From contig NZ_QGGZ01000001.1 in NCBI RefSeq assembly GCF_003148825.1, positions 310,001 to 374,000 of the forward strand: a DNA stretch of 64,000 bases. The letters are read 5' to 3'. The position numbers and the translations under genes are program-made. Below the pieces are notes generated by a model that saw nothing but the letters and a program-made list of their open reading frames with translations, did not search any database and was not told the DNA's origin. The stretch is from Streptomyces sp. CG 926. Its GTDB lineage: Bacteria; Actinomycetota; Actinomycetes; Streptomycetales; Streptomycetaceae. Positions 34,528 through 42,441 of the stretch are shown here, in pieces; position 1 is the first letter of the stretch; the number at the start of each line of letters is the position of its first letter.

Positions 34528-34547
34528 CGGGCGGCCCCGGCCGCCCG
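34528..34547 (+). terminator. Terminator after SsgA-like gene
   Basis: cgggcggc and gccgcccg pair around ccgg-type loop bases (34528-34547), 13 bases after the stop codon. It is compact and GC-rich. Confidence 0.65.
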
Positions 34548-34692
34548 TAGCTTCGTTGACGGCCCATCCCCGTCGAAACGGAGCAGGACATTGCTCGTCT
34601 GAGGTTCGAGACACCGACCACCACGCCCTGCGGCTGAACCGTCGGCTGTCTCCCCGCGTTGCACGCACCACTCACGCAACCTGGAGGCCTCC

Positions 34693-36336
34693 ATGAGTCA
34701 CGCCCCTGCTTTCATCACCTGCTCCACCCTGTCCTTCGACTGGCCCGACGGCACTCCCGTCTTCGACGGGTTCCAACTCGCCGTGGGTCCCGGTCGCACC
34801 GGCCTGATCGGGCTCAACGGCTGTGGGAAGTCCACGCTGCTGAAGCTGATCGCCGGCGAACTGACCCCGACCGAGGGCCAGTCCTCCGTCGCCGGCTCGG
34901 TCGGCTACCTCCCGCAGAACATCACCCTCGACACCGCGCTGCGCGTGGACGAGGCGCTCGGCATCCACGCCACCCGCGCCGCGCTCCACGCCATCGAGGC
35001 GGGCGAGGCCACCGAGGCGAACTTCACCGCCGTCGGCGACGACTGGGACGTGGAGGAGCGGGCCCTGGCCACGCTCGACCAGCTCGGTCTCGCCCGGATC
35101 GGCCTGGACCGCACCGTCGGCGAGCTCTCGGGCGGCGAGTCCGTACTGCTACGGCTGGCCGCCCTGCTGCTGGCCCGCCCCGACGTCCTGCTGCTGGACG
35201 AGCCCACCAACAACCTGGACCTACGGGCCCGCAGTCGGCTGTACGCGGCGGTCGAGTCCTGGTCCGGGGTGATGCTGCTGGTCAGCCACGACCGGGAACT
35301 GCTGGAACGGGTCGACCAGATCGCCGATCTGCGCGACGGCGAAGTGCGTTGGTACGGCGGCAACTTCACGGACTACGAGGAGATGCTCGCCGCCGAGCAG
35401 GAGTCCGCCGAACGGATGGTCCGGGTGGCGGAGGCCGACGTCCAGCGGCAGAAGCGCGAACTGGCCGACGCCCAGGTCAAATTGGCCCGGCGCAAGCGGT
35501 ACGGGCAGAAGATGTACGACAACAAGCGCGAACCGAAGATCGTGATGGGCGCGCGCAAGCGCGCGGCCCAGGAGTCGGCGGGCAAGCACCGGATCATGCA
35601 CACCGAGAAGCTGGCACAGGCGAAGGAACGCCTGGACCAGGCGGTGGAGGCGGTGCGCGACGACGACGAGATCCGCATCCAGCTGCCCGCCACCCAGGTC
35701 CCGCCGGGACGGCAGGTCCTGAGCCTGAGCGATCTACGCCTGGCCCACGGGGCGGCCGTGCCGGGCGAGTGGGAGCTACGGGGTCCGGAGCGGATCGCCC
35801 TGGTGGGCCGCAACGGCTCGGGCAAGACCACCTTGCTGCGCACGATCGCGGGGCAGCTCGCGCCGGAGTCCGGGGCGGTGGTGGCGCACGTGACGACGCG
35901 GTTCCTGCCGCAGCGGCTCGACGTACTGGACGAGAGCCGTTCGGTGGTGGAGAACGTGGCGCGCTTCGCCCCGCAGGCCACCAACAACCTGATCCGGGCC
36001 CGGCTCGCGCACTTCCTGTTCCGCGGCGCCCGGGCGGACCGGCCGGCCGGCACGCTGTCGGGCGGCGAACGCTTCCGGGCGGCGCTGGCGGCCCTGCTGC
36101 TGGCGGAGCCGGCTCCGCAGCTGCTCATGCTGGACGAGCCGACGAACAACCTGGACCTGTCGAGCGTGCGGCAGCTGACCGACGCGCTGGAGTCGTACGA
36201 GGGCGCCCTCGTGGTGGCGAGCCACGACGTGCCGTTCCTGGAGTCGATCGGCATCACGCGATGGCTCCTGCTGGACGGCGAGCTGCGACCGACCACGGCC
36301 GAGGAGGTCCGGGACACCCTGTGGTCGGCCGAGTGA
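34693..36336 (+). CDS. ABC-F ATPase, antibiotic-resistance ribosome-protection type
   Basis: 547 residues with two ATPase domains and no membrane segment. First domain: Walker A GLNGCGKST, signature LSGGES, Walker B LLLLDEPTNNLDL. Second: GRNGSGKTT, LSGGER, LMLDEPTNNLDLSS. The charged interdomain linker (about residues 235-325, with VQRQKRELADAQVKLARRKR) is the ribosome-reaching arm. This arrangement fits ABC-F proteins that remove antibiotics from the ribosome, as in producer self-resistance (TlrC, VmlR kinds), or housekeeping members. The 177-base leader could hold attenuation control. A very strong terminator follows. Confidence 0.93.
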   Translation: MSHAPAFITCSTLSFDWPDGTPVFDGFQLAVGPGRTGLIGLNGCGKSTLLKLIAGELTPTEGQSSVAGSVGYLPQNITLDTALRVDEALGIHATRAALHAIEAGEATEANFTAVGDDWDVEERALATLDQLGLARIGLDRTVGELSGGESVLLRLAALLLARPDVLLLDEPTNNLDLRARSRLYAAVESWSGVMLLVSHDRELLERVDQIADLRDGEVRWYGGNFTDYEEMLAAEQESAERMVRVAEADVQRQKRELADAQVKLARRKRYGQKMYDNKREPKIVMGARKRAAQESAGKHRIMHTEKLAQAKERLDQAVEAVRDDDEIRIQLPATQVPPGRQVLSLSDLRLAHGAAVPGEWELRGPERIALVGRNGSGKTTLLRTIAGQLAPESGAVVAHVTTRFLPQRLDVLDESRSVVENVARFAPQATNNLIRARLAHFLFRGARADRPAGTLSGGERFRAALAALLLAEPAPQLLMLDEPTNNLDLSSVRQLTDALESYEGALVVASHDVPFLESIGITRWLLLDGELRPTTAEEVRDTLWSAE

Positions 36337-36345
36337 CAGCGCGTC

Positions 36346-36388
36346 GGCCTCGTCGGTGGGTCCGGTCTCCGGACCCACCGACGAGGCC
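36346..36388 (+). terminator. 20-bp perfect terminator stem
   Basis: Arms 36346-36365 and 36369-36388 pair perfectly around the loop tct, starting 10 bases after the ABC-F stop. A T-run appears about 16 bases further on. Confidence 0.9.
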
Positions 36389-36558
36389 GGTCAAGCGGAA
36401 TCAATTTTTTCGCGTCGAAACGGGGCTCGCGAACCACCTGCCGGCGTGATTTCGACCCCCTCGAACCCGCCTCAAGCCGGTCGTAAACTGCATAGATAAC
36501 TGGATGTAACCGGACATACACCTGCCCGGGGGTTGGCTGGCCTTGATGTCACGCTTAA

Positions 36559-36589
36559 CCTACGACTCCGTAGGCTACGGAACCGTAGG
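36559..36589. promoter_or_regulatory. Compound palindromic operator before desaturase gene
   Basis: Three perfect palindromes overlap: CCTACG-ACTC-CGTAGG (36559-36574), TCCGTAG-G-CTACGGA (36567-36581) and CTACGG-AA-CCGTAG (36575-36588), with centres 7.5 bases apart. A 15-bp direct period underlies them. It lies 28-58 bases before the desaturase start codon and suggests cooperative binding by a TetR-like lipid regulator. Confidence 0.7.
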
Positions 36590-36616
36590 TAGTTCGCTTT
36601 ACACCCAGGAGTACCC

Positions 36617-37588
36617 GTGACGATCACCTCTCCCCACCTCGGCAGCTCGGAGGCGTGGACAGACGCCAAGCTGCTGTTCGCGCTGGAAGAGGTGGTCGAA
36701 AAAGAGCTCAACCGCCATCTGAAGGTCACCAAGGACTGGATGCCCCACGAGTACGTCCCGTGGAGCGAGGGCCGGAACTTCCCCGGCTTCTTCGAGGACG
36801 GCGAGGCCTGGGACCCGCAGCAGTCCAAGGTCACCGACATCGGCAAGATCGCGCTGGTCGTGAACCTGCTGACCGAGGACAACCTCCCCAGCTACCACCA
36901 CGAGATCGCCTCGCTCTTCGGGCGCAACGGCGCCTGGGGCACCTGGGTGCACCGCTGGACCGCCGAGGAGGGCCGCCACGGCATCGTGATGCGCGACTAC
37001 CTGCTGGCCTCGCGCGCCGTGGACCCGGACAAGCTCGAAGCGTTCCGCATGCAGCACATGTCGGAGGGGTTCGAATCCGACAACCGCCACTCCATGCTGC
37101 ACTCGGTGGCGTACGTGGCCTTCCAGGAGCTCGCGACCCGCATCTCGCACCGCAACACCGGCCACCAGTCCGGTGACCCGGTCTGCGACCGCATGCTGGC
37201 CCGCATCGCGCAGGACGAGAACCTGCACATGGTCTTCTACCGCAACCTGCTGGGCGCGGCCTTCGAGCTCGCCCCGGACCTCACCATGCAGGCCGTGCGC
37301 GACGTCGTCGTCAACTTCCGGATGCCCGGACACGGCATGCCCGGCTTCGAGCGGATGGCCGCGCAGATGGCCATCGGCGGGGTCTACAACCTGCGGATCC
37401 ACCACGACGACGTGCTGAGCCCCGTGATCCGCTTCCTCAAGATCATGGACATCGACGGCTTGGGCCCCGAGGGCCAGAAGGCCCAGGAGGAGCTCGGGCT
37501 GTTCATGAACGGCCTGGACTCCGAGGCCAAGAAGTTCGACGAGAAGCTGGCCGCCCGCGCCGCACGTCTCGCCGCCCGCAAGGGCTGA
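36617..37588 (+). CDS. Acyl-ACP desaturase (soluble, di-iron)
   Basis: 323 residues from GTG at 36617 with AGGAG upstream. The two di-iron motifs are present: EEGRHG (in WTAEEGRHGIVMRDYL) and DENLH (in RIAQDENLHMVFYRNLL). The protein introduces a double bond into acyl chains using ferredoxin electrons, controlling membrane fluidity; it resembles mycobacterial DesA and plant stearoyl-ACP desaturases. The gene has its own promoter region with a compound operator and ends at a good terminator, so it is a single-gene unit under tight control. Confidence 0.95.
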   Translation: MTITSPHLGSSEAWTDAKLLFALEEVVEKELNRHLKVTKDWMPHEYVPWSEGRNFPGFFEDGEAWDPQQSKVTDIGKIALVVNLLTEDNLPSYHHEIASLFGRNGAWGTWVHRWTAEEGRHGIVMRDYLLASRAVDPDKLEAFRMQHMSEGFESDNRHSMLHSVAYVAFQELATRISHRNTGHQSGDPVCDRMLARIAQDENLHMVFYRNLLGAAFELAPDLTMQAVRDVVVNFRMPGHGMPGFERMAAQMAIGGVYNLRIHHDDVLSPVIRFLKIMDIDGLGPEGQKAQEELGLFMNGLDSEAKKFDEKLAARAARLAARKG

Positions 37589-37624
37589 CCGATTTCCGCT
37601 CGCTCGGGCGAGTGACGCCGATTG

Positions 37625-37651
37625 CCCTGGCAGAGCCGCGCTCTGCCAGGG
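37625..37651 (+). terminator. Terminator after desaturase gene
   Basis: An 11-pair perfect stem (ccctggcagag with ctctgccaggg) around ccgcg, followed by tttc. It lies immediately before the next gene start, so it can also affect that gene's transcription or translation. Confidence 0.85.
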
Positions 37652-37660
37652 TTTCGCGTC

Positions 37661-37963
37661 ATGACCTCGCTCCAGGTGGACATCGACCAGCTGACCCGTC
37701 TGACGCGCGCCCTGGACTCCTCGCTGGTCTCCCTGCGGGAGGCCCGCCACGCCCTGGACCACGTACGGCCCGATCAGGTGGGCACGGCGGACCTGGACGC
37801 GGCCTGTGACGGCTTCCAGGAACGCTGGGCCTACGGCACGCGGGAGCTGACCAGACGCGTCAAGGACCTCCGTGAGGGCGTGGACCGCAGCGCCACGGAG
37901 TACGCGGAGCTGGACCAAGCCGTCCGTGCGGCCTTCCTCCGGGCGGCGGCCGCGCGTGACTGA
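37661..37963 (+). CDS. Small WXG100-like helical protein
   Basis: 100 residues from ATG at 37661, only 9 bases after the terminator stem; no strong ribosome-binding site is seen, so the mRNA may be leaderless or the start may differ. The sequence is two long helices with a turn (LTRLTRALDSSLVSLREARH; FQERWAYGTRELTRRVKDLR), similar in size and form to WXG100/ESAT-6 proteins, but the turn lacks a clean WxG. The next gene overlaps it and carries a clear WxG-type motif, so the two could pair. Assigned by shape only. Confidence 0.55.
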   Translation: MTSLQVDIDQLTRLTRALDSSLVSLREARHALDHVRPDQVGTADLDAACDGFQERWAYGTRELTRRVKDLREGVDRSATEYAELDQAVRAAFLRAAAARD

Positions 37964-39089
37964 GTACGCGACGCTGGGCTTCGACCCGGCCCCCGGGAAC
38001 CCCGCGACCGTCCTGGCCTTGGCCAAGAAGCTCACCGCCTCGGCCACCTCCCTCGGGGAGGCCTCCCGGGTGGTGAAGGACCTGGTCTCCCACAGCTCGG
38101 CCTGGCAGGGCGAGGCCGCCACCGCCTTCCGCGCCTCCCTCTCGCAGGACCTCCCCCGCTACCTCGGCGCGGCCCACACCTCCCTCGCCGAAGCGGGCCG
38201 CCGGCTCGCGGGGTGGCACGACACGCTGGTCGCCCACCGCGCGCTGGCCGACCGCTACGAGGCCCGGGCCGCGGCGGCGAAGACGGAGGAGGCCCTCACC
38301 GACGCCCGCCGACTGGCCCGCGAACTCGCCTCCGAGCACGGCACGGCCGCCCGCCGGGTGGCGCAGACCCTGAACGCGGCGACGGACCGGCTGGCCCCGA
38401 AGGAACCGGGCCTCCTGGCCTCGATCTGGAACAAGATCGTCAACGACCCGGCGGACGCGATGTCGAACGCGTCGGCGATCCTGGGCGCGATCGGGGCGGG
38501 CGTCGCGCTGCTCTTCCCGCCGGCGGGCCTGGCCATCATGCTCGTCGGCAGCGGCCTGTCCCTGGCGGCCCTGGCGATGCACACCTCGGACCCGAAGTTC
38601 CGCAAGTCCCTGACGGACGGCTTCACCAAGGGGCAGTTCGACGCGGACTTCTGGAAGAGCAGCGTGACCCTCCTCGGCGACACCGCGGGCGCGGTCCCGG
38701 GCGTGGCGGCGGTCGCCTCCGGCGCGAAGGCCGGCACGGCAGCCGCCCGAGCGGCGATGGCGGCGGCGCCGGAGGGCAGCGCGGTGGTGGGACTCGCCCC
38801 CGGAGCCGGCGCATTCAGGCAAGCGGCATGGAGCACCTCGGACGACCTGCGGCAGCTCGACAGCCCTCTGACCGGATGGGCCATGCGATCGTCGTCCCAG
38901 GACGCGAGGGACCGAGTGGGTGTGGCGGTGGCAGCAACGGGCGCAGCAACCGCTGCTGGGGACTACGCCTCGGACAGCGAGACGCTCGATCAGGGCTCGA
39001 CCGCGGTGGACGGTACCCGAGGGGTCTTGGACGACGCTCCCTCGGCCATCAGGAAGTCGGGCCATGTCTGGTCGGCGTTGCGGCCATGA
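37956..39089 (+). CDS. WXG-type large protein, putative type VII-like substrate
   Basis: 377 residues from GTG at 37956, overlapping the previous gene by 8 bases. The N-terminal about 100 residues form a helical hairpin with the WxG-like turn HSSAWQGEAATAFRASL, as in WXG/LXG secretion substrates. Residues about 150-205 include a hydrophobic patch (ILGAIGAGVALLFPPAGLAI) with membrane-inserting character, and the C-terminal 110 residues are Ala/Gly-rich and acidic with no known toxin motif. The next gene starts at its stop (ATGA). No ESX core gene is visible, so the export route is unknown. Confidence 0.65.
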   Translation: MTEYATLGFDPAPGNPATVLALAKKLTASATSLGEASRVVKDLVSHSSAWQGEAATAFRASLSQDLPRYLGAAHTSLAEAGRRLAGWHDTLVAHRALADRYEARAAAAKTEEALTDARRLARELASEHGTAARRVAQTLNAATDRLAPKEPGLLASIWNKIVNDPADAMSNASAILGAIGAGVALLFPPAGLAIMLVGSGLSLAALAMHTSDPKFRKSLTDGFTKGQFDADFWKSSVTLLGDTAGAVPGVAAVASGAKAGTAAARAAMAAAPEGSAVVGLAPGAGAFRQAAWSTSDDLRQLDSPLTGWAMRSSSQDARDRVGVAVAATGAATAAGDYASDSETLDQGSTAVDGTRGVLDDAPSAIRKSGHVWSALRP

Positions 39090-39712
39090 CGCGTCGAAGC
39101 GGCCTGCCGCCCGTCTGGTTCCGTCTGCCTCCGGGTTTCTACGACATCGACCCCGAGGACAGAACGGCGCTGGACGCATTCGCCGAGGCCCTCGGTGGCT
39201 CCGAGGCGCAGCAGCAATTGTCCCGGCTCATGGACGAGCTGGATGGGCTGGCAGGACACGAGGTCGTGCACACCGCGTTCGGTTTTCATCCCGAGGAGCC
39301 GGCGGGCGTCGCCACGTCACTGTTCTCCCTGACCTTACGACGGATCGAGCAGCCCAACCCCCGCCTCTCCGTGGCACGTACCGCCCTGGCCATTGCCCGC
39401 TCGCCCTTGTGGACGGGCGCCGACCGCAGGTTCATCGACTTGCCGTCCGCCCGCCCCTGCTGCCTCGTCGCCGGGACGATGTCCTTGCCCGACCTGGACC
39501 GATGCCCCTTTCAGGCCAGGGCCGTGACCACCCATCCGGACGGGCTCCATCTGCTCGTCCTCGATCTGACCAGTGCGTCCACCCAACACAGCGCCGCATA
39601 CACGGACATCCTCGAAGCGATCGCGCACACCCTCGAGTTCTCCGACCCCGACCCCGCTGCACATGGGCCTATCGTCTCGGGGACCTCACGCATCCTGGAG
39701 GTACTCCTGTGA
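39086..39712 (+). CDS. Unknown 208-aa protein in WXG operon
   Basis: 208 residues, soluble alpha/beta by sequence (LPPVWFRLPPGFYDIDPEDR; GLHLLVLDLTSASTQH). It overlaps both neighbours by four bases (ATGA and GTGA), so the four genes are tightly coupled. It could be a chaperone or immunity-type partner for the WXG-like protein, in the way EspG-like proteins serve PE/PPE; that is a guess from position. Confidence 0.6.
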   Translation: MTRRSGLPPVWFRLPPGFYDIDPEDRTALDAFAEALGGSEAQQQLSRLMDELDGLAGHEVVHTAFGFHPEEPAGVATSLFSLTLRRIEQPNPRLSVARTALAIARSPLWTGADRRFIDLPSARPCCLVAGTMSLPDLDRCPFQARAVTTHPDGLHLLVLDLTSASTQHSAAYTDILEAIAHTLEFSDPDPAAHGPIVSGTSRILEVLL

Positions 39713-40290
39713 GCGTCACCCTCACCAAGTCGGCCTGGGACCACCCTTCGACGGTGGTCGGCTACAAGCGGCTGGTGATCCGCCGGCTCGTCTGGGTGCT
39801 CTGTCTCGGTGTTCCTCCGCTGATCGCCCTGTCCGGCTCCGGTGTCAGCCGCCGTGCGGCCTGGGCCCTCATCATCATGATCATTCTCGGGATGCCCTAT
39901 TTGCCGTGGGTGGTCGTCATGTACTTCCGCCGACGCCGGGTCGCCGCCGTACTCCAGGCCTACCCCTGGCGGGAGTGGCCGTGCCACCACCCACGCAGGC
40001 CGCCCGGAAGCCCCGCGACCATCGCCGTTCCGTTCCGGGAGGACTTCACAGCGATGTTCCGCGTCATCCCGTTCCCGGTCCCGGTCGCGATCATGGAAGG
40101 CGACCACCCGGACCGGATCTGGTTCGCCGGGGATCCCCGGTTCGGTGGGGTCGTGTCGCCCGTCGGGGGGCATTACCCCGTGCGCGTCGTGCCCCACACA
40201 CCGCGTCGGGAGGAGTGCGGTGGCGAGGGGTTCGAACTCGCGCGGCGTGTGGGGCTGGTGCGGGCGAGCGGGAAGGCGACGCGCACCTGA
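39709..40290 (+). CDS. Unknown membrane protein in WXG operon
   Basis: 193 residues from GTG at 39709. Two adjacent membrane helices (residues about 25-45 and 48-72, the second with IIMIILGMPYLPWVVVMYF) are followed by a cytoplasmic or surface domain of about 120 residues (IAVPFREDFTAMFRVIPFPV). This form resembles small membrane partners in secretion operons. It is the last gene and faces the WhiB-like gene with the stops adjacent. Confidence 0.6.
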   Translation: MSVTLTKSAWDHPSTVVGYKRLVIRRLVWVLCLGVPPLIALSGSGVSRRAAWALIIMIILGMPYLPWVVVMYFRRRRVAAVLQAYPWREWPCHHPRRPPGSPATIAVPFREDFTAMFRVIPFPVPVAIMEGDHPDRIWFAGDPRFGGVVSPVGGHYPVRVVPHTPRREECGGEGFELARRVGLVRASGKATRT

Positions 40291-40533
40291 TCAGCGGCGG
40301 CGCAGGGCCTGGCGCTCGGACTCCGAGAGGCCGCCCCAGACTCCGAAGCGTTCGTCATTGGCCAGGGCGTACTCCAAGCACGCGGCCCGCCCCTCGCAGG
40401 CACCGCACAGGCGCTTCGCGTCGCGCAGCGAGGAGCCGGGCTCCGGGAAGAAGAAGCCGGGGCCCGTCTGGGCGCACAGGGCGAGGTCGTACCAAGCGGT
40501 GTCAGTGGTTGCGGCAGTGGTATTAATCGACAT
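40291..40533 (-). CDS. WhiB-like [4Fe-4S] protein (Wbl)
   Basis: 80 residues or so from ATG at 40533. The four cluster Cys are in DLALCAQTGPGFFFPE, then LCGACEGRAACLEYAL (C-x2-C-x5-C), and the family turn GVWGGLSESERQALRRR with its basic tail is at the end. Wbl proteins are redox/NO-sensitive partners of sigma factors in actinobacteria, several acting in development. It ends adjacent to the stop of the convergent membrane protein gene. Which Wbl class it belongs to was not settled. Confidence 0.95.
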   Translation of the reverse strand: MSINTTAATTDTAWYDLALCAQTGPGFFFPEPGSSLRDAKRLCGACEGRAACLEYALANDERFGVWGGLSESERQALRRR

Positions 40534-40917
40534 GCCGGTGATACTTACCGCCGCGGATGGACGTCCGATCAACGACTGATCAACACCACGTCATGGCCCG
40601 GGCGCGCCGCCGCCGCGACACAGTCGGCCACCGCGAAGTACGGCTTTCAACAAGGCCGTTCGGCCTCACCTCCACCGGGTCGGTCGACATCCGCACCAGG
40701 CCGTCGAACGCCGCCTCGCCCATCACGCCGGCGCCAAGGCTCGCTACGCCGATCAGGCAACGGCCGAACCGGTGGACCTGAAACCACGTCAACACGCTCT
40801 GGCCAGCGGGTCAGCCATGCCACACGGCAGAGCGGGTCTCAGGGCACGCCCGTCGCCCATATATGTGTGTTACCACTGAAAATAGGTTGGAGAACCTGGA
40901 AACACAGGAGGATCGAC
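40534..40917. other. Intergenic region, possible degraded gene remnant
   Basis: 384 bases upstream of the WhiB-like and the 113-residue genes. Reading 40700-40805 on the plus strand gives VERRLAHHAGAKARYADQAT, which recalls the C-terminus of some transposases, but it has no start and no intact domain. An inverted repeat AGGTT-GGAG-AACCT (40884-40897) precedes the next gene. Nothing else is clear. Confidence 0.25.
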
Positions 40918-41259
40918 ATGGCAGGTGCGGCTTTCGCCAAGCTTCTGTTCCTGGAGGCGAAAAGGGTGCAGGACCCGGACGGCGCGGACGAGATCCTCGT
41001 CGGCAGGGGTGACGGCGGCACCTTCGAAAAGGTACGCATGCGCGTCGGGGACGTGTTCGAATTCGACGAGCGGTTCGTACCGTTCGTCAATCAGGCGCCG
41101 ATCGACATCGTCCTGCACGAGGTGAACGAGGCGGCCGGCCAGTCCAGCTTCATCGGAGGGGCGAAGATCATCCCCTCGGAGGTGGGCCTCGGCGAACGGA
41201 CGCAGGCGATCGGCGCGCTCTCCCTGGCTCTGTACGAGCTGACGTACAAGGTCCTGTGA
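40918..41259 (+). CDS. Conserved-looking 113-aa protein, unknown
   Basis: 113 residues with an excellent site (AGGAGG, 6 bases from ATG). It opens MAGAAFAKLLFLEAKRVQDP then has the pattern DGADEILVGRGDGG, VRMRVGDVFEFDERF and IDIVLHEVN, i.e. alternating strands with acidic loops, as in a small C2-like or jelly-roll beta-sandwich. It has no signal peptide. The upstream DNA is relatively AT-rich (ATATATGTGTG near 40859), which suggests its own promoter. No family was named with confidence. Confidence 0.7.
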   Translation: MAGAAFAKLLFLEAKRVQDPDGADEILVGRGDGGTFEKVRMRVGDVFEFDERFVPFVNQAPIDIVLHEVNEAAGQSSFIGGAKIIPSEVGLGERTQAIGALSLALYELTYKVL

Positions 41260-41346
41260 CGACCCGTCATCGATCGTCGCGAATCTGTCGTTCCCCGGTC
41301 TGAGCGAGGCCGGATCGGAGGGCGGCGGTGGCCGACCGAACGCCCG

Positions 41347-42366
41347 TCAGTCCTCGTGCTTCGCCCGGCTGGGCTGGACGCGCTTGGGCTCGCCCGGCAT
41401 CTTCGGGTAGTCCGGGGGGTAGGGCATGTCGCCGAGGCCGTGCTCGTGTTCGTCGCGGGCCGCGAGTTCCAGTACGGCGTCCAGGGCGAAGGCGTGCTCG
41501 TCCATGTCCGCGTGCAGGTCGCCCAGTTCGGCGAAGCGCGCCGGCATCGTCACGATGTCGAAGTCGCGGGGTTCCGCGTCGTCCACCTCGTCCCAGCGCA
41601 GGGGCGCCGATACCGGGGCGTGCGGGCGGGGGCGGACGGAGTAGGCGGAGGCGATCGTTCGGTCGCGGGCCGTCTGGTTGTAGTCGACGAAGATCCGCTC
41701 GCCGCGCTCCTCCTTCCACCAGGCCGTCGTGACCTTGCCCGGCATGCGGCGCTCCAGTTCCCGGCCGAGGGCGATGGCGCATCGGCGGACCTCGGTGAAG
41801 GTCCAGCGCGGCTCGATCGGCACGAAAACGTGCAGCCCGCGGCCGCCCGAGGTCTTGGGCCAGCCCCGCAGGCCCAGTTCCTCCAGCAGGGCACGTAGTT
41901 CGTGGGCGGCCGCCACCGCGTGGTGGTAGTCGGTGCCCGGCTGCGGGTCCAGGTCGATCCGGAGCTCGTCGGGGTGGTCGGTGTCCTCGCGCCGCACCGG
42001 CCAGGGATGGAAGGTGAGGCACCCCAGGTTGGCCGCCCACAGGACGGCGGCCGGTTCGGTCGGGCAGATCTCGTCGGCCGTCCGGCCGCTCGGGAAGGCG
42101 ATGTGGGCGGTGGGAATCCAGTCGGGAAGGTTCTTCGGCGCCCGCTTCTGGAAGAAGGACTCGCCCTCGACCCCGTCCGGGAAGCGCTCCAGGGTCGTCG
42201 GCCGGTTGCGCAGGGCGCGCGTGATGCCGGGTGCCACCGCCAGGTAGTACTCCGCCACCTGCCTCTTGGTGAGGCCGCGCTCCGGGAAGTACACCTTGTC
42301 CGGACTGGACAGCCGTACCGTCCGCCCGCCCGCGTCCAGCTCGATCGCATTACCGGCAGCACCCAT
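41347..42366 (-). CDS. LigD-type NHEJ polymerase/primase domain protein
   Basis: 339 residues, one LigD-Pol domain. Motifs: LSSPDKVYFPERGLTKRQVA, PTTLERFPDGVEGESFFQKR, the metal Asp pair in LRIDLDPQPGTDY, TSGGRGLHVFVPIE and ERIFVDYNQTARDRTIASAY. The protein fills gaps with ribonucleotides or deoxynucleotides during bacterial non-homologous end joining. It is divergent, with 75 bases between, from an ATP-dependent DNA ligase gene, so the two LigD activities are on separate proteins. No Ku gene is in the window. Confidence 0.95.
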   Translation of the reverse strand: MGAAGNAIELDAGGRTVRLSSPDKVYFPERGLTKRQVAEYYLAVAPGITRALRNRPTTLERFPDGVEGESFFQKRAPKNLPDWIPTAHIAFPSGRTADEICPTEPAAVLWAANLGCLTFHPWPVRREDTDHPDELRIDLDPQPGTDYHHAVAAAHELRALLEELGLRGWPKTSGGRGLHVFVPIEPRWTFTEVRRCAIALGRELERRMPGKVTTAWWKEERGERIFVDYNQTARDRTIASAYSVRPRPHAPVSAPLRWDEVDDAEPRDFDIVTMPARFAELGDLHADMDEHAFALDAVLELAARDEHEHGLGDMPYPPDYPKMPGEPKRVQPSRAKHED

Positions 42367-42441
42367 GTGGGCCACGGTAGGCGGGCCCGGTCCCGCGCGC
42401 ATACCGGGCGGGTCCGGACGTACCACCGCAGAATCGAAGGC

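Noticed and set aside
40557..40795. Two overlapping small frames on opposite strands in the gap before 40918
   Set aside because: No good ribosome-binding site, no family and typical shadow composition.
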